Source: an uncultured Lentisphaerota bacterium
GTDB lineage: Bacteria > Verrucomicrobiota > Kiritimatiellia > RFP12 > UBA1067
DNA length: 48,071 nucleotides
Assembly: GCA_900320225.1 (NCBI GenBank)
Contig: ONRL01000039.1
Location: 1 to 48,071, forward strand
Direction: 5' to 3'
The position numbers and the translations under genes are program-made. Shown here piece after piece: positions 15,894-24,308 of the stretch (position 1 is its first letter; each line of letters begins with the position of its first letter). Under the pieces are notes generated by a model, which worked only from the letters and a program-made list of their open reading frames with translations, did not search any database and was not told the origin of the DNA.

Positions 15894-18737
15894 ATGGCTG
15901 AAAACGACGAACCGATGATTCAGACGCCTGCCGATTTCGGGCACTTCGTGCTTGAAAAGGAGCTGGGGCACGGCGGCATGGGCGGCGTGTACCTTGCGCG
16001 CGACAAGATGCTGGACCGGCGCGTGGGCATCAAGGTGATGCTCAAGAGCCTCGGCGCGGACCCGAAGTTCGTCGAACGCTTCCAGCGCGAGGCGCAGGCC
16101 GCCGCGCGCCTCAACCACCCGAACATCGCGCAGATCTATTCCTTCGGCCAGGAGCAGGGCATGCCCTACATCGCGATGGAGCTCGTTCCCGGCGGATCCC
16201 TCGACAAGGAAATGGAGGCGAACCCCGGCACGCTCGACGTGGCGTACGTGATGCGCGTGGGCCAGCAGGTGGCGGACGCCCTGGCGCTCGCCGCCGAGAG
16301 CGGCCTCGTGCACGGCGACGTGAAGCCGGAGAACGTGCTGTTCGACTCGGACGGCAACGCCAAGCTCGTCGACTTCGGGCTTGCGGCGATGCAGGGCGAC
16401 TCGGACGAGATCTGGGGCACGCCGTTCTACATCTCGCCCGAGAAGGTGCGTCGTCAGAAGATCGACTACCGGGCGGACATCTACTCCCTGGGCGGCACGC
16501 TCTACCATGTGCTGACGGGCGTTCCGCCGTTCGACGGGCCGGACCCGACGGCCGTCGTGAAGGCGCGCTTCGAGGGACCGCCGAAGAAGCCGAGCGAGAT
16601 TCGTCCGGACATCCCGCCGGAAGTCGACGCGATCATCATGCGCATGCTCGAGCTCGAGCCGTCGATGCGCTACCCCACCTACCAGTCGCTGCTCGGCGAT
16701 TTCAAGCGCTATCTCGCGAAGGCGGGCCCCGCGAAGGGCGGAAAGTCCTCCGGGCCGAAACTCAAGTTCAAGGGCATGAAGCCCAAGCTGTCCCTCTCCA
16801 GCACGGGGAACAACCTGCCGGTGGACGGCGAGGTCGCCGACCTCCAGCCGATCGACGACTTGAACGGCGGCGAAGAGGAAAAGAAGGGCATGGGCGTGGG
16901 CGCGATGGTCGGCATGGTGGTCGGCGGCATCGTGTTGCTGATCCTGCTCGTCGCCGGCGGCCTGTGGTGGTACGTGAGCAGCACGAAGGCGGCGGAGGAG
17001 GCGCAGAACGTCCAGCAGATCGTCGACAAGCAGAACAAGGCGCGCCAGTCGATCCAGAAGACCGTCAAGACCGTGCAAGAGGACTACGCGGAGTTCCACA
17101 AGCTCGTCCTGAAGGGCGACGCGGCCGTGGAGCAGGCCGTGCGCGAAGTCAAGAAGGTGCTGCCGGAGGAAATGCAGGCGGCGGCCGCCGCCGTGCTCGC
17201 GCCCGCGCCGTCGCCCTTGATCGCGGACGCAGTGGCCTTCACGAACGCGCTGTTCGGCGTCAAGGCCCCGCCGCCGCCCGAAGCGAAGCCCGCCGCAACG
17301 AACGCGACCGAGGCGGCCTCCGCCGAGAAGAAGGACGCGGACAAGAAGGATGCGGACAAGAAAGCGGACGCGAAGAAGGCCGACGACAAGAAGGATGCGG
17401 ACAAGAAGGCGGACGCGAAGAAAGACACGAAGAAGGCCGACGGCAAGAAGAAGGCGGACGCGAAGAAAGACGCGAAAAAACCGGAGGCGAAAAAGGACGC
17501 CGACGAAGAGGACAAGGACGCCCAGGCCGAGAAGGAGCAGGAAGAGGCCGAGTCCAAGGCCGAGGGCAAGGAGGCGAAGAAGCCTGACAAGAAGGACGCG
17601 AAGAAACCCGACAAGAAGGAGGAGAAAGAGGAAGAGGCGCCAGCCGACGAAGAGAAGAAGGAGGACGATTCGGAGGACGAGAAGCCGGCCGAGGAGGCGA
17701 AGCCCGCGTTGGCACTGCCGTCGTCCGTGAACAACTTCCTGAAGCTCTGGGACGACGTCTACCAGTGCCGCGCGGCCGACATCAAGTTCCATGGAAGCAT
17801 GCTCAAGCTGATCGAGAAGTCCAAGGAGGCCAACGCCCTCACGGCGCAGGACGAGGAGACGACCGCGAAACTCGCCAAGCTCGCGAACGACCTCGTGGAC
17901 GAATACAACCGCCTCAAGGGCGAGAAGTGGCTGACGGACGCACGGCGGAAGCTGCAGGGCGTCGACGCGCGCGCCCGCACCTTCCGCGAGGACGCCGTCA
18001 AGAAGATCAACCTCGCCGTCGAGCGTCGCGCCCGCGCGGAGGCCGAGAAGCGCGCCGCCGAGGAGAAGGCCGCTGCCGCCGCCGCCGCTGCCGAGAAGCT
18101 CAAGGAGCAGGTCGCGGAGGAGCAGCAGAAGGCGCAGAGCGAGTTCGAGGCGCTCTCGCGCGACATCAAGCGCATCGAATGGGAGCGATGTACGAAGCAT
18201 CTCACGCGCCTGAAAGACGGCATGAAGACGCGCGAGGGGAAAGACGCGGCGGAGGACCTGATCAAGAAGATCAAGTTCATGGAGGGCATGCAGAACCACT
18301 TCATCAAGCACGCGAACCACTTCAAGTTCAAGACCTCCCGCGGCGCGCTGCTGGCCATCGTGACGAAGGTCGACGACAAGGCGTTGACGATCCAGAAAGC
18401 CAAGTACGTGAAGGGGAAGCCCGTGCCGGACAAGGAAAAGCGCGAGGAATGGGTCCGCTTCTACGGTCTCCGGGAAAAGGATTACCTCGGCTACATGAAC
18501 CAGTTCATCAACGAACTTGTGATCAAGGGGCGCGAAACCACGAAGATCGGGCCGCTGGAGTGGAGCGAGCACATGCTCGGCGCCGCGCTGACGCTCCAAT
18601 GCCTCTACGGCGAGGAGAAGGGCGTGGACAAGTTCATCCCCGTGCTGGTGAAGAAGGCCGTGAAGGAATTCGAACCCTGCCGCAAGTGGGCCGTGAAGTG
18701 GTTCCCGGACGTCGAACTTGAGGATCCTGTCGAATGA
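15894..18737 (+). CDS. Transmembrane Ser/Thr protein kinase (PknB-like) with charged repeat region
   Basis: The cytoplasmic kinase domain (about residues 15-275) has the glycine loop GHGGMGGVY (25-33), lysine in VGIKVM (47), catalytic loop HGDVKPENV (140-148) and DFG (160-162), so it should be active. HGD instead of HRD makes it a non-RD kinase. One membrane segment spans about 333-361. The region beyond it contains a lysine/aspartate/alanine low-complexity array (about 479-605; units like KKDADKK and ADAKK) and an alanine/glutamate-rich coiled coil (about 690-750). The C-terminal 150 residues match nothing I recognise. Its stop overlaps the symporter start (ATGA), tying signalling to the transport/sugar genes downstream. 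Confidence 0.85.
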   Translation: MAENDEPMIQTPADFGHFVLEKELGHGGMGGVYLARDKMLDRRVGIKVMLKSLGADPKFVERFQREAQAAARLNHPNIAQIYSFGQEQGMPYIAMELVPGGSLDKEMEANPGTLDVAYVMRVGQQVADALALAAESGLVHGDVKPENVLFDSDGNAKLVDFGLAAMQGDSDEIWGTPFYISPEKVRRQKIDYRADIYSLGGTLYHVLTGVPPFDGPDPTAVVKARFEGPPKKPSEIRPDIPPEVDAIIMRMLELEPSMRYPTYQSLLGDFKRYLAKAGPAKGGKSSGPKLKFKGMKPKLSLSSTGNNLPVDGEVADLQPIDDLNGGEEEKKGMGVGAMVGMVVGGIVLLILLVAGGLWWYVSSTKAAEEAQNVQQIVDKQNKARQSIQKTVKTVQEDYAEFHKLVLKGDAAVEQAVREVKKVLPEEMQAAAAAVLAPAPSPLIADAVAFTNALFGVKAPPPPEAKPAATNATEAASAEKKDADKKDADKKADAKKADDKKDADKKADAKKDTKKADGKKKADAKKDAKKPEAKKDADEEDKDAQAEKEQEEAESKAEGKEAKKPDKKDAKKPDKKEEKEEEAPADEEKKEDDSEDEKPAEEAKPALALPSSVNNFLKLWDDVYQCRAADIKFHGSMLKLIEKSKEANALTAQDEETTAKLAKLANDLVDEYNRLKGEKWLTDARRKLQGVDARARTFREDAVKKINLAVERRARAEAEKRAAEEKAAAAAAAAEKLKEQVAEEQQKAQSEFEALSRDIKRIEWERCTKHLTRLKDGMKTREGKDAAEDLIKKIKFMEGMQNHFIKHANHFKFKTSRGALLAIVTKVDDKALTIQKAKYVKGKPVPDKEKREEWVRFYGLREKDYLGYMNQFINELVIKGRETTKIGPLEWSEHMLGAALTLQCLYGEEKGVDKFIPVLVKKAVKEFEPCRKWAVKWFPDVELEDPVE

Positions 18738-20497
18738 AGACCGTGACGAATCTTGACTGGACGATCATCGCCGCCTTCCTGGCCAGCGTGATCGTGATCG
18801 GCGCTTGGGCCGCGAAGCGCGCCTCGAAGAGCGCGGAGGACTTCTTCCTCTCCGGACGCTCCATGCCGTGGTGGCTCCTGGGCGTCTCCATGGTGGCCTG
18901 CACGTTCTCGTGCGACACGCCGAACCTCGTCACGGACATCGTCCGCACGAACGGCGTCGCGGGCAACTGGGTGTGGTGGGCCTACCTGCTCACGGGCATG
19001 ATGACGGTGTTCATCTACGCGAAGCTCTGGCGGCGCTCGGCCCTGAACACTGACCTCGGCTTCTACGAGTTGCGCTACTCGGGCCGTCCGGCGGCCTTTC
19101 TGCGCGGTTTCCGCGCCGTGTACCTCGGGCTCTTCTTCAACGTGATCATCATGGGAACCGTGTCGCTCGCGGCCATCAAGATCGGCGCGGCGATTTTCGG
19201 CCTCTCCCCCGCGGTCACGCTCGCGATCGCCCTGACGGCCGTAGGCGTGTACGCGACGCTCGGCGGCCTCACGGGGTCCATCTGGGCGGACTTCTACCAG
19301 TACACGGTGGCGATGGTGGGCGCGGTCGCGGCGGCCTACTTCGCGGTGAAGATGTGCGGGCCGGACGGCACGGGCTCCGTTGGCGCGAACGGCAGCCTTT
19401 CGCTGTTCATGACGCTCCTCGTCCTGCCCGTCGCCGTGCAGTGGTGGGCCACGTGGTACCCCGGGGCCGAGCCCGGCGGCGGCGGCTACATCGCCCAGCG
19501 CATGCTGTCCGCGAAGGACGAGCAGAACGCCGTGGGTGCCACGCTCCTCTTCAACTTCCTCCACTACGCGCTGCGCTCCTGGCCCTGGCTCATCGTGGCC
19601 CTCGCCTCGATCGTGGTGATCCCCGACATGGCCTCGCTGCAGGCCTCCCTGCCGGCCGAGTGCGCGCGGTTCATCAAGGAGGACATGGCCTACCCCGCGA
19701 TGATCGCGAAGCTGCCGTCGGGGTGGCTGGGGCTCGTGGTCGCCTCGTTGATCGCCGCCTACATGAGCACGATCGCCACGCAGATCAACTGGGGTTCCTC
19801 CTACCTCGTGCAGGACTTCTACGCGCGCTTCCTCAAGAAGGACGCCTCGCCGAAGAACCAGGTGCTCGTGGGCCGGCTGATCATGGTCGCGCTCCTCATC
19901 TGCACCGCCGGCATGGCGCTCGTCCTCGAAAACGCCAAGGGCGGCTTCGACCTCATGCTCCAGATCGGCGCCGGAACCGGCCTCCTCTACGTGCTGCGCT
20001 GGTTCTGGACGCGCATCAACGCCTGGAGCGAGATCTCCGCGATGGTGATCTCCTTCCTCGTGGCCTGCTTCTTCGCGTTCGGGGCGCAGCATTGCGGCCT
20101 CATCACGCCGGAGGGTTCGGAAACGGTCACGGGCTGGCTCGAGACGGGCTGGCGCGCGAACGTCTTCGACCTCGGCGCATGGAAACTGCTCCTCGGCGTG
20201 CTCGTGACCACCGTGGGCTGGATTCTCGTGACCTTCCTCACGCCCCGCGAGAAGGCGGAGGTGCTCGGCGCCTTCAACGCGAAGATACACACGGGCAAGA
20301 CGAACTTCCCCGCCGCGATCCTCTGCATGGTCTTCGGCTGCCTCGCGGTGTGGAGCTGCCTGTTCGGCTGCGGCTATCTGATCTACGGATACGGCGGCGT
20401 CGCGAACGGCTACGCGCTCGGCGGCGGCCTTCTCGCGGTGTCGGCCGTGGCCACGTTCGTGCTGATGAAGCTCGTGGGCAAGGTGAAGCTTTCCTGA
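18734..20497 (+). CDS. Sodium:solute symporter (SSF family)
   Basis: Integral-membrane secondary transporter of about 13 helices. Family features are the N-terminal DWTIIAAFLASVIVIGAWAAKR, the SAEDFFLSGRSMPWWLLG segment and the core AAYMSTIATQINWGSSYLVQDFY corresponding to the sodium-site helix. The start overlaps the kinase stop by 4 nt. Genes downstream encode isomerase-, kinase- and aldolase-like enzymes, so the substrate is probably a sugar or sugar derivative; this is inferred from context only. Confidence 0.88.
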   Translation: MKTVTNLDWTIIAAFLASVIVIGAWAAKRASKSAEDFFLSGRSMPWWLLGVSMVACTFSCDTPNLVTDIVRTNGVAGNWVWWAYLLTGMMTVFIYAKLWRRSALNTDLGFYELRYSGRPAAFLRGFRAVYLGLFFNVIIMGTVSLAAIKIGAAIFGLSPAVTLAIALTAVGVYATLGGLTGSIWADFYQYTVAMVGAVAAAYFAVKMCGPDGTGSVGANGSLSLFMTLLVLPVAVQWWATWYPGAEPGGGGYIAQRMLSAKDEQNAVGATLLFNFLHYALRSWPWLIVALASIVVIPDMASLQASLPAECARFIKEDMAYPAMIAKLPSGWLGLVVASLIAAYMSTIATQINWGSSYLVQDFYARFLKKDASPKNQVLVGRLIMVALLICTAGMALVLENAKGGFDLMLQIGAGTGLLYVLRWFWTRINAWSEISAMVISFLVACFFAFGAQHCGLITPEGSETVTGWLETGWRANVFDLGAWKLLLGVLVTTVGWILVTFLTPREKAEVLGAFNAKIHTGKTNFPAAILCMVFGCLAVWSCLFGCGYLIYGYGGVANGYALGGGLLAVSAVATFVLMKLVGKVKLS

Positions 20498-20528
20498 AAC
20501 GGATATTAAACCCTCAAAGGAGCAAAAG

Positions 20529-21350
20529 ATGACAATGAAGACAATCGCCGGTGCGGCGGCCATGGTGGCCGTCGCCGGAATGATGGCAGGTTGCTGCCAG
20601 GAATGCGGAAAAAAGGAAGTGAAAATGTACACGAACAATGAATTCTACGCCGGCGGCTCGTTTGACGCGGACGGCATCAACAAGGACGGCAAATTCGACG
20701 CCGCGAAGGGCAAGGAGGCCTATTTCGACCTCATGCGCCGCTTCGGCTATCCCGTCTTCCCGTCCTTCAAGGACGACAAGCTCACGAACCCGAAGGACGG
20801 CTCCCAGTACCTCGGCTTCTGGGCCACCGACTTCGCGAAGGGCGACTTCATGAAGTTCGGCATGGGCGGCGTGATCTGGGTGGACGAGATCAAGGAGGAG
20901 TACTTCGGCCACGACATCTTCCTGCTGCCGTTCCAGTCCATCGCCGAGCACAGCCACGTGGCGGGCAGCCCCGTGGACAAGAGCGTCTCCACCGACCGCT
21001 GGACGGGCGAGGTGTTCAACAAGAACATCCCCGCGAAGATGGAGAGCTGGCTCGTGCGCCACGGCTCCGTGTATTCGTTCTCCGAGGTGGGCGAGCCCAA
21101 CCTCGACAAGTTCCCCGAGGCGAAGAAGAACCTCTCCGCGCTCCTCTTCGACCACAAGGCCGACAAGCCCACGCTCCTGAAGTCCCTGCACGTCGAGAAG
21201 TGGACGGCGGACGGCGTGGCGCACAAACTGCCGCGCGTGGGCAGCTGGCACTTCATGATGGGCGGCGAGGAAGGCGCGATCGTGAGCGAGTTCGCGAACT
21301 TCCACGACAGCACCTGCAATCGCTACACGGTCCCGAACGTCGGGTTCTGA
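20529..21350 (+). CDS. Cupin-fold lipoprotein, resembling D-lyxose isomerase-type sugar isomerases
   Basis: Signal peptide with lipobox (AVAGMMAGC), so probably membrane-anchored. The body has paired cupin metal-site motifs: IFLLPFQSIAEHSHVAGS followed by KMESWLVRHGSVYSFSEVGEP, and a late GAIVSEFANFHDSTCNRYTVP that mirrors the E-x-S-x-x-H-D strand of D-lyxose isomerase-like cupins. Assignment as a sugar isomerase is tentative because I compare motifs from memory. AAAGGAG lies before the start. It sits between the symporter and the VOC-like gene. Confidence 0.5.
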   Translation: MTMKTIAGAAAMVAVAGMMAGCCQECGKKEVKMYTNNEFYAGGSFDADGINKDGKFDAAKGKEAYFDLMRRFGYPVFPSFKDDKLTNPKDGSQYLGFWATDFAKGDFMKFGMGGVIWVDEIKEEYFGHDIFLLPFQSIAEHSHVAGSPVDKSVSTDRWTGEVFNKNIPAKMESWLVRHGSVYSFSEVGEPNLDKFPEAKKNLSALLFDHKADKPTLLKSLHVEKWTADGVAHKLPRVGSWHFMMGGEEGAIVSEFANFHDSTCNRYTVPNVGF

Positions 21351-21387
21351 TACGCAAACCCCAATCTTAACCGAAAGGAGAATGACG

Positions 21388-21717
21388 ATGGAAAAGACCT
21401 ACATGCACACGGGCATCCCCGTGAAGGCGAAGCTGGACGGCATGAACTACATGGCCGGACTCAAGGTGTGGATATCCTACAACAAGCCGTATGACATCGA
21501 GTACCTCTACTGGGAGCCGAACACCCCGTGCGCGTGGCGCATGGTGGCCGAGACGCACGTCGCCTACAAGGTGAAGGACGTCCAGGCGGCCGTCGACGAG
21601 GCGGTGGCCGAGGGCGCGGACGTGCTGCTGCCGAAGTACTCGCTCGGCGGCACGTGCGCGATCGCCTATGTAGGCTATCCCAACGGCGGCCCGCAGGTGG
21701 AGTTCTTCCAGGATTAA
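21388..21717 (+). CDS. Small VOC/glyoxalase-fold protein
   Basis: A 109-residue cytoplasmic protein with one beta-alpha-beta-beta-beta-like half: VAETHVAYKVKDVQAAVDEAVAEGADVLLPKY, then ETHVAY-type metal-site histidine and PQVEFFQD at the end, where VOC proteins carry a glutamate ligand. The second of two nearby ATGs (21388) was chosen because AAAGGAG is 7 nt upstream of it. The role in the operon is unknown; an epimerase/isomerase-type activity would fit its neighbours. Confidence 0.5.
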   Translation: MEKTYMHTGIPVKAKLDGMNYMAGLKVWISYNKPYDIEYLYWEPNTPCAWRMVAETHVAYKVKDVQAAVDEAVAEGADVLLPKYSLGGTCAIAYVGYPNGGPQVEFFQD

Positions 21718-21785
21718 GTGATTAAGTGGTTAAGTGGCCGCTTCGCGGCCTAAGTAGGACTTAGGGCGCGAAGCGTCCGCTTATC
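21718..21785. repeat. TTAAGTGG word repeat and GGCCGC hairpin
   Basis: Three TTAAGTG units in tandem (from 21716) lead into a GGCCGC-TTC-GCGGCC hairpin. An inverted relic (GACTTAGGGCGCGAAGCGTCCGCTTA) follows. It fills the 79-bp gap between the VOC-like gene and dhaK. No terminator-type T tract is seen, so the operon may read through it. Confidence 0.5.
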
Positions 21786-21796
21786 GGAGACAAGAA

Positions 21797-22770
21797 ATGG
21801 CTATGAAGAAGTTTATCAACGACCCCGCGAACCTCACGAGCGAGCTGCTGGACGGCCTCGTGCAGTGCTACCCGAACCAGCTCGCGCTGAAGAACGAGCG
21901 GATCGTCGTGCGCGCGAACCCGAAGCCGGCCGACAAGGTGGCCATCGTGACGCTCGGCGGCACGGGCCACGAGCCGGCCCTCGAGGGCTTCGTGGGCGAG
22001 GGCATGCTGGACGCGTCCGTCGCGGGTGACATCTTCGCCGCCCCCGGCGGCGAGAAGGTGTTCGAGGCGCTTGAGATGTTCAACCGTCCGGCCGGCGTGC
22101 TGCTCGTGACGCTCAACCACAACGGCGACCGCATGAGCGCGAACAAGGCGCTCCGCAAGGCCGCGAAGGCGGGCCTGAACGTGAAGGAGATCGTGATCCA
22201 CGAGGACATCGCGCAGGGGGACTCGGCGGCTGCATCCCGTTCATCAAGGTGGTCGGCGCCGCCGCGGAGGAGGGCAAGAGCCTCGACGAGATCGTCGCGC
22301 TCGGCGAGAAGTTCAACGAGGGCATCGCCACGCTCTCCGTCGCGCTCAAGACCGCCACCCATCCGCAGAACGGACAGGAGATCGGCTCGATCGACGACGA
22401 CAAGATGGAAGTGGGCATGGGCCAGCACGGCGAGGGCGGCGGCGGCGTGATGCCGGTGAAGACCGCCGACGAGACGGCCGCGCTCATGATCAAGAGCCTC
22501 GTGGAGGCGACGGGCGTCAAGAGCGGCGACAAGGCGTTCCTCGCCATCAACGGCTCGGGCGCCACCACGCTCATGGAGATGCTCATCGTCTACCGCGCGG
22601 CCAAGAAGGAGCTGGAGGCGCTCGGCGTCTCGGTGCTCCCCGGCAAGTGCACGGAGCTGCTCACCGTCCAGGAGATGGCGGGCTTCCAGATGATCCTGTG
22701 CAAGTGCTGCGACACGTGCGCGAAGTACCTCGCGGCGCCTTCGGACACCCCCTACTGGACCACCCGCTAA
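21797..22770 (+). pseudogene. dhaK: Dihydroxyacetone-kinase DhaK-like subunit, frame broken
   Basis: DhaK binds the ketone substrate for phosphorylation. The first frame (21797 to about 22222) has the family start KKFINDPANL, the GGTGHEPALEGFVGEGMLDASVAGDIFA motif and VTLNHNGDRMS, ending in VIHEDIAQGD. The second frame (about 22220 to 22770) resumes with LGGCIPFIKVVGAAAEEGKSL, MEVGMGQHGEGG with the histidine expected to bind substrate covalently, and the C-terminal SGATTLMEMLIVY. Relatives have about 10-12 residues (D-R-x-x-P-x-x-R-R-G type) at the join, so roughly 28 nt seem to be missing out of frame. It may be a decayed gene or an assembly gap. dhaL follows 12 nt on. Confidence 0.8.
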
Positions 22771-22782
22771 GCGCAGGTTGAC

Positions 22783-23382
22783 ATGACACTCGACCAGTTC
22801 AAGCAGGTCTGGGCGCGGGCTGCGGCGAAGGCCGCCGCCCGCGAGAAGGACTATTCGGCGCTGGACGCCGCCGCCGGCGGCGACGGCGACCACGGCGAGG
22901 CGATCGTCGCGGCCACGCGTGCGCTCGCCGCCGCGCAGGGCGCCGACTTCAAGTCGCTCCTCTCCGATATGGTGGAGCACCTCGAATCCGACGTCTCCGG
23001 CTCCACGAGCTCGCTCTACGGCACGCTCTTCGAGGGCATGGCGGACGCCGTGGACGCGGGCGTGACGGAGCTGGACGCGACGGGCGTCGCGGACCTCTTT
23101 GCGGCCGGCCTCGAGGAGCTCGGCTTCGCCACGAAGGCGAAGGTGGGCGACAAGACGTTCATGGACGCGCTCATCCCGGCGGTCGAGGCGCTCAAGTCCC
23201 ACGCCGCCGAGGGCGAGCCCGCGATGTTCGCCGCCGCCGCCGCCGCCGCGAAGGCCGGTTGTGAGGCGACCGCGCAGATGCAGGCCCGCTACGGGCGCGC
23301 CAAGAACCTCGGCGAACGCTCCATCGGCCCGATCGACGCGGGTGCCGCCTCCAACGCCGATATCTGGAGCTGCTTCGTTTGA
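22783..23382 (+). CDS. dhaL: Dihydroxyacetone-kinase DhaL-like (ADP/ATP-binding) subunit
   Basis: The nucleotide-binding half of a two-subunit DHA-type kinase. The metal-binding aspartates are in AAAGGDGDHGEAI (about residues 30-42). The GSTSSLYGTLFEGM helix cap, VGDKTFMDALIPAVEAL and the C-terminal ARYGRAKNLGERSIGPIDAGA are all family hallmarks. With DhaK it would form either an ATP-dependent kinase or, with DhaM, a PTS-coupled one; no dhaM is in the window. Related kinases act on erythrulose and other short ketoses, so the substrate is not fixed by sequence. The frame is intact, unlike its partner. Confidence 0.88.
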   Translation: MTLDQFKQVWARAAAKAAAREKDYSALDAAAGGDGDHGEAIVAATRALAAAQGADFKSLLSDMVEHLESDVSGSTSSLYGTLFEGMADAVDAGVTELDATGVADLFAAGLEELGFATKAKVGDKTFMDALIPAVEALKSHAAEGEPAMFAAAAAAAKAGCEATAQMQARYGRAKNLGERSIGPIDAGAASNADIWSCFV

Positions 23383-23390
23383 CAACCGAC

Positions 23391-23410
23391 GGGGGAGGCC
23401 CGCCTCCCCC
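23391..23410. repeat. GGGGGAGG hairpin between dhaL and the aldolase gene
   Basis: An 8-bp perfect stem (23391-23398 with 23403-23410) around a CCCG loop. It is followed by GAACC, not by a T run, so it is an unlikely terminator. GGGAGG next to a palindrome and a trailing CGAA recall the dispersed repeat family. Confidence 0.45.
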
Positions 23411-23443
23411 GAACCCCCTCAAAGAAGAAAGGTTAATTTAATC

Positions 23444-24293
23444 ATGGCCGACATGGATGGATTCAAGGATGCCGCCGCCTACGGCATCGGAACGCCGCAG
23501 AAGAACGAGGCGTTTTTCCTCAAGGGCAACGAACCGCCTCTCGCGCATCTTCAATCCGAAGAGCGGGCATACCGTGATGCTCGCGTTCGACCACGGCTTC
23601 ATCATGGGTCCGACAAGCGGACTCGAGCGCGTGGACCTCACGATCAACCCGCTCATCGAGTACGCCGACTGCCTCATGTGCACGCGCGGCGTCCTGCGCA
23701 GCGTGGTGCCTCCCACCACGTCCAAGCCCGTGTGCCTGCGCGCGGACGGCGGGACGTCGATCCTGACGGACCTCAACCTCAACCGCCTCTACGACATCGA
23801 GGACGTGCTGCGCGTCAACGCGAGCGCGATGGCCCTGATGGTGGCGTGCGGCGACAAGGCGAGCGAGCAGATCACCACGCACAACCTCGTGCAGGCCGTC
23901 GACTTCGGCGAGAAGTACGGCATTCCCGTGCTCGGCGTGACGGCGGTGGGCAAGGACATGGCGCGCGACGCGCGCTACTTCCGCCTCGCGACGCGCATCT
24001 GCGCGGAGAACGGCGCCTCGTTCGTGAAGACGTACTACACGGAGGAGGGCTTCGAGACGGTCGTCGCGCAGTGCCCGGTGCCGATCGTGATCGCGGGCGG
24101 CAAGAAGCTGCCCGAGGAGAAGGCCCTCGAGCTCGCCTACAAGGCCATCCAGGCCGGCGCCGCCGGCGTGGACATGGGCCGCAACGTGTTCCAGAGCGAA
24201 AAGCCCCTCGCGATGATGAAGGCGATTTCCGCCGTCGTCCACCAGGGCCTCAACGCCCAGGACGCCTTCCAACTTTACAACGACGAAAAGTAA
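23444..24293 (+). pseudogene. lsrF: LsrF-like class I aldolase/thiolase, frame broken
   Basis: LsrF belongs to the DhnA/DeoC class I aldolase fold and cleaves phosphorylated AI-2 in enterobacteria; homologues can act on other ketose phosphates. From 23444 the frame reads [28 protein letters not shown], like the LsrF start. The family sequence then resumes one base out, at about 23532, with [23 protein letters not shown] and continues intact: [51 protein letters not shown] and [11 protein letters not shown]. About 23 nt encoding a G-x-L-D-W-G-M-type stretch appear missing. AAGAAGAAAGG precedes the start. The catalytic lysine region is retained in the second part. Confidence 0.8.
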
Positions 24294-24308
24294 AAGGAGA
24301 AAAACACC

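Noticed and set aside
17331-17640. K/D/A repeat region of the kinase as inserted foreign DNA or a frameshifted stretch
   Set aside because: The frame is continuous, base composition matches the rest of the gene, and charged low-complexity linkers are common in membrane kinases.
14085-18599. A 1,504-codon open frame on the minus strand opposite cstA and the kinase, and similar giants at 10827-14003 and 44048-47959
   Set aside because: Their translations are arginine-, histidine- and valine-rich with no family motif, and the opposite strand carries well-recognised proteins. They are mirror frames produced by high GC content.
23391-23410. GGGGGAGG hairpin as terminator of the sugar operon after dhaL
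   Set aside because: No T tract follows and the next gene begins 34 nt later in the same direction, so read-through is more likely.
22205-23545. Programmed frameshifting or translational bypassing in dhaK and the LsrF-like gene
   Set aside because: No slippery heptamer or matched take-off/landing codons flank the joins, and conserved residues are missing rather than skipped. Deletion or assembly error explains them more simply.
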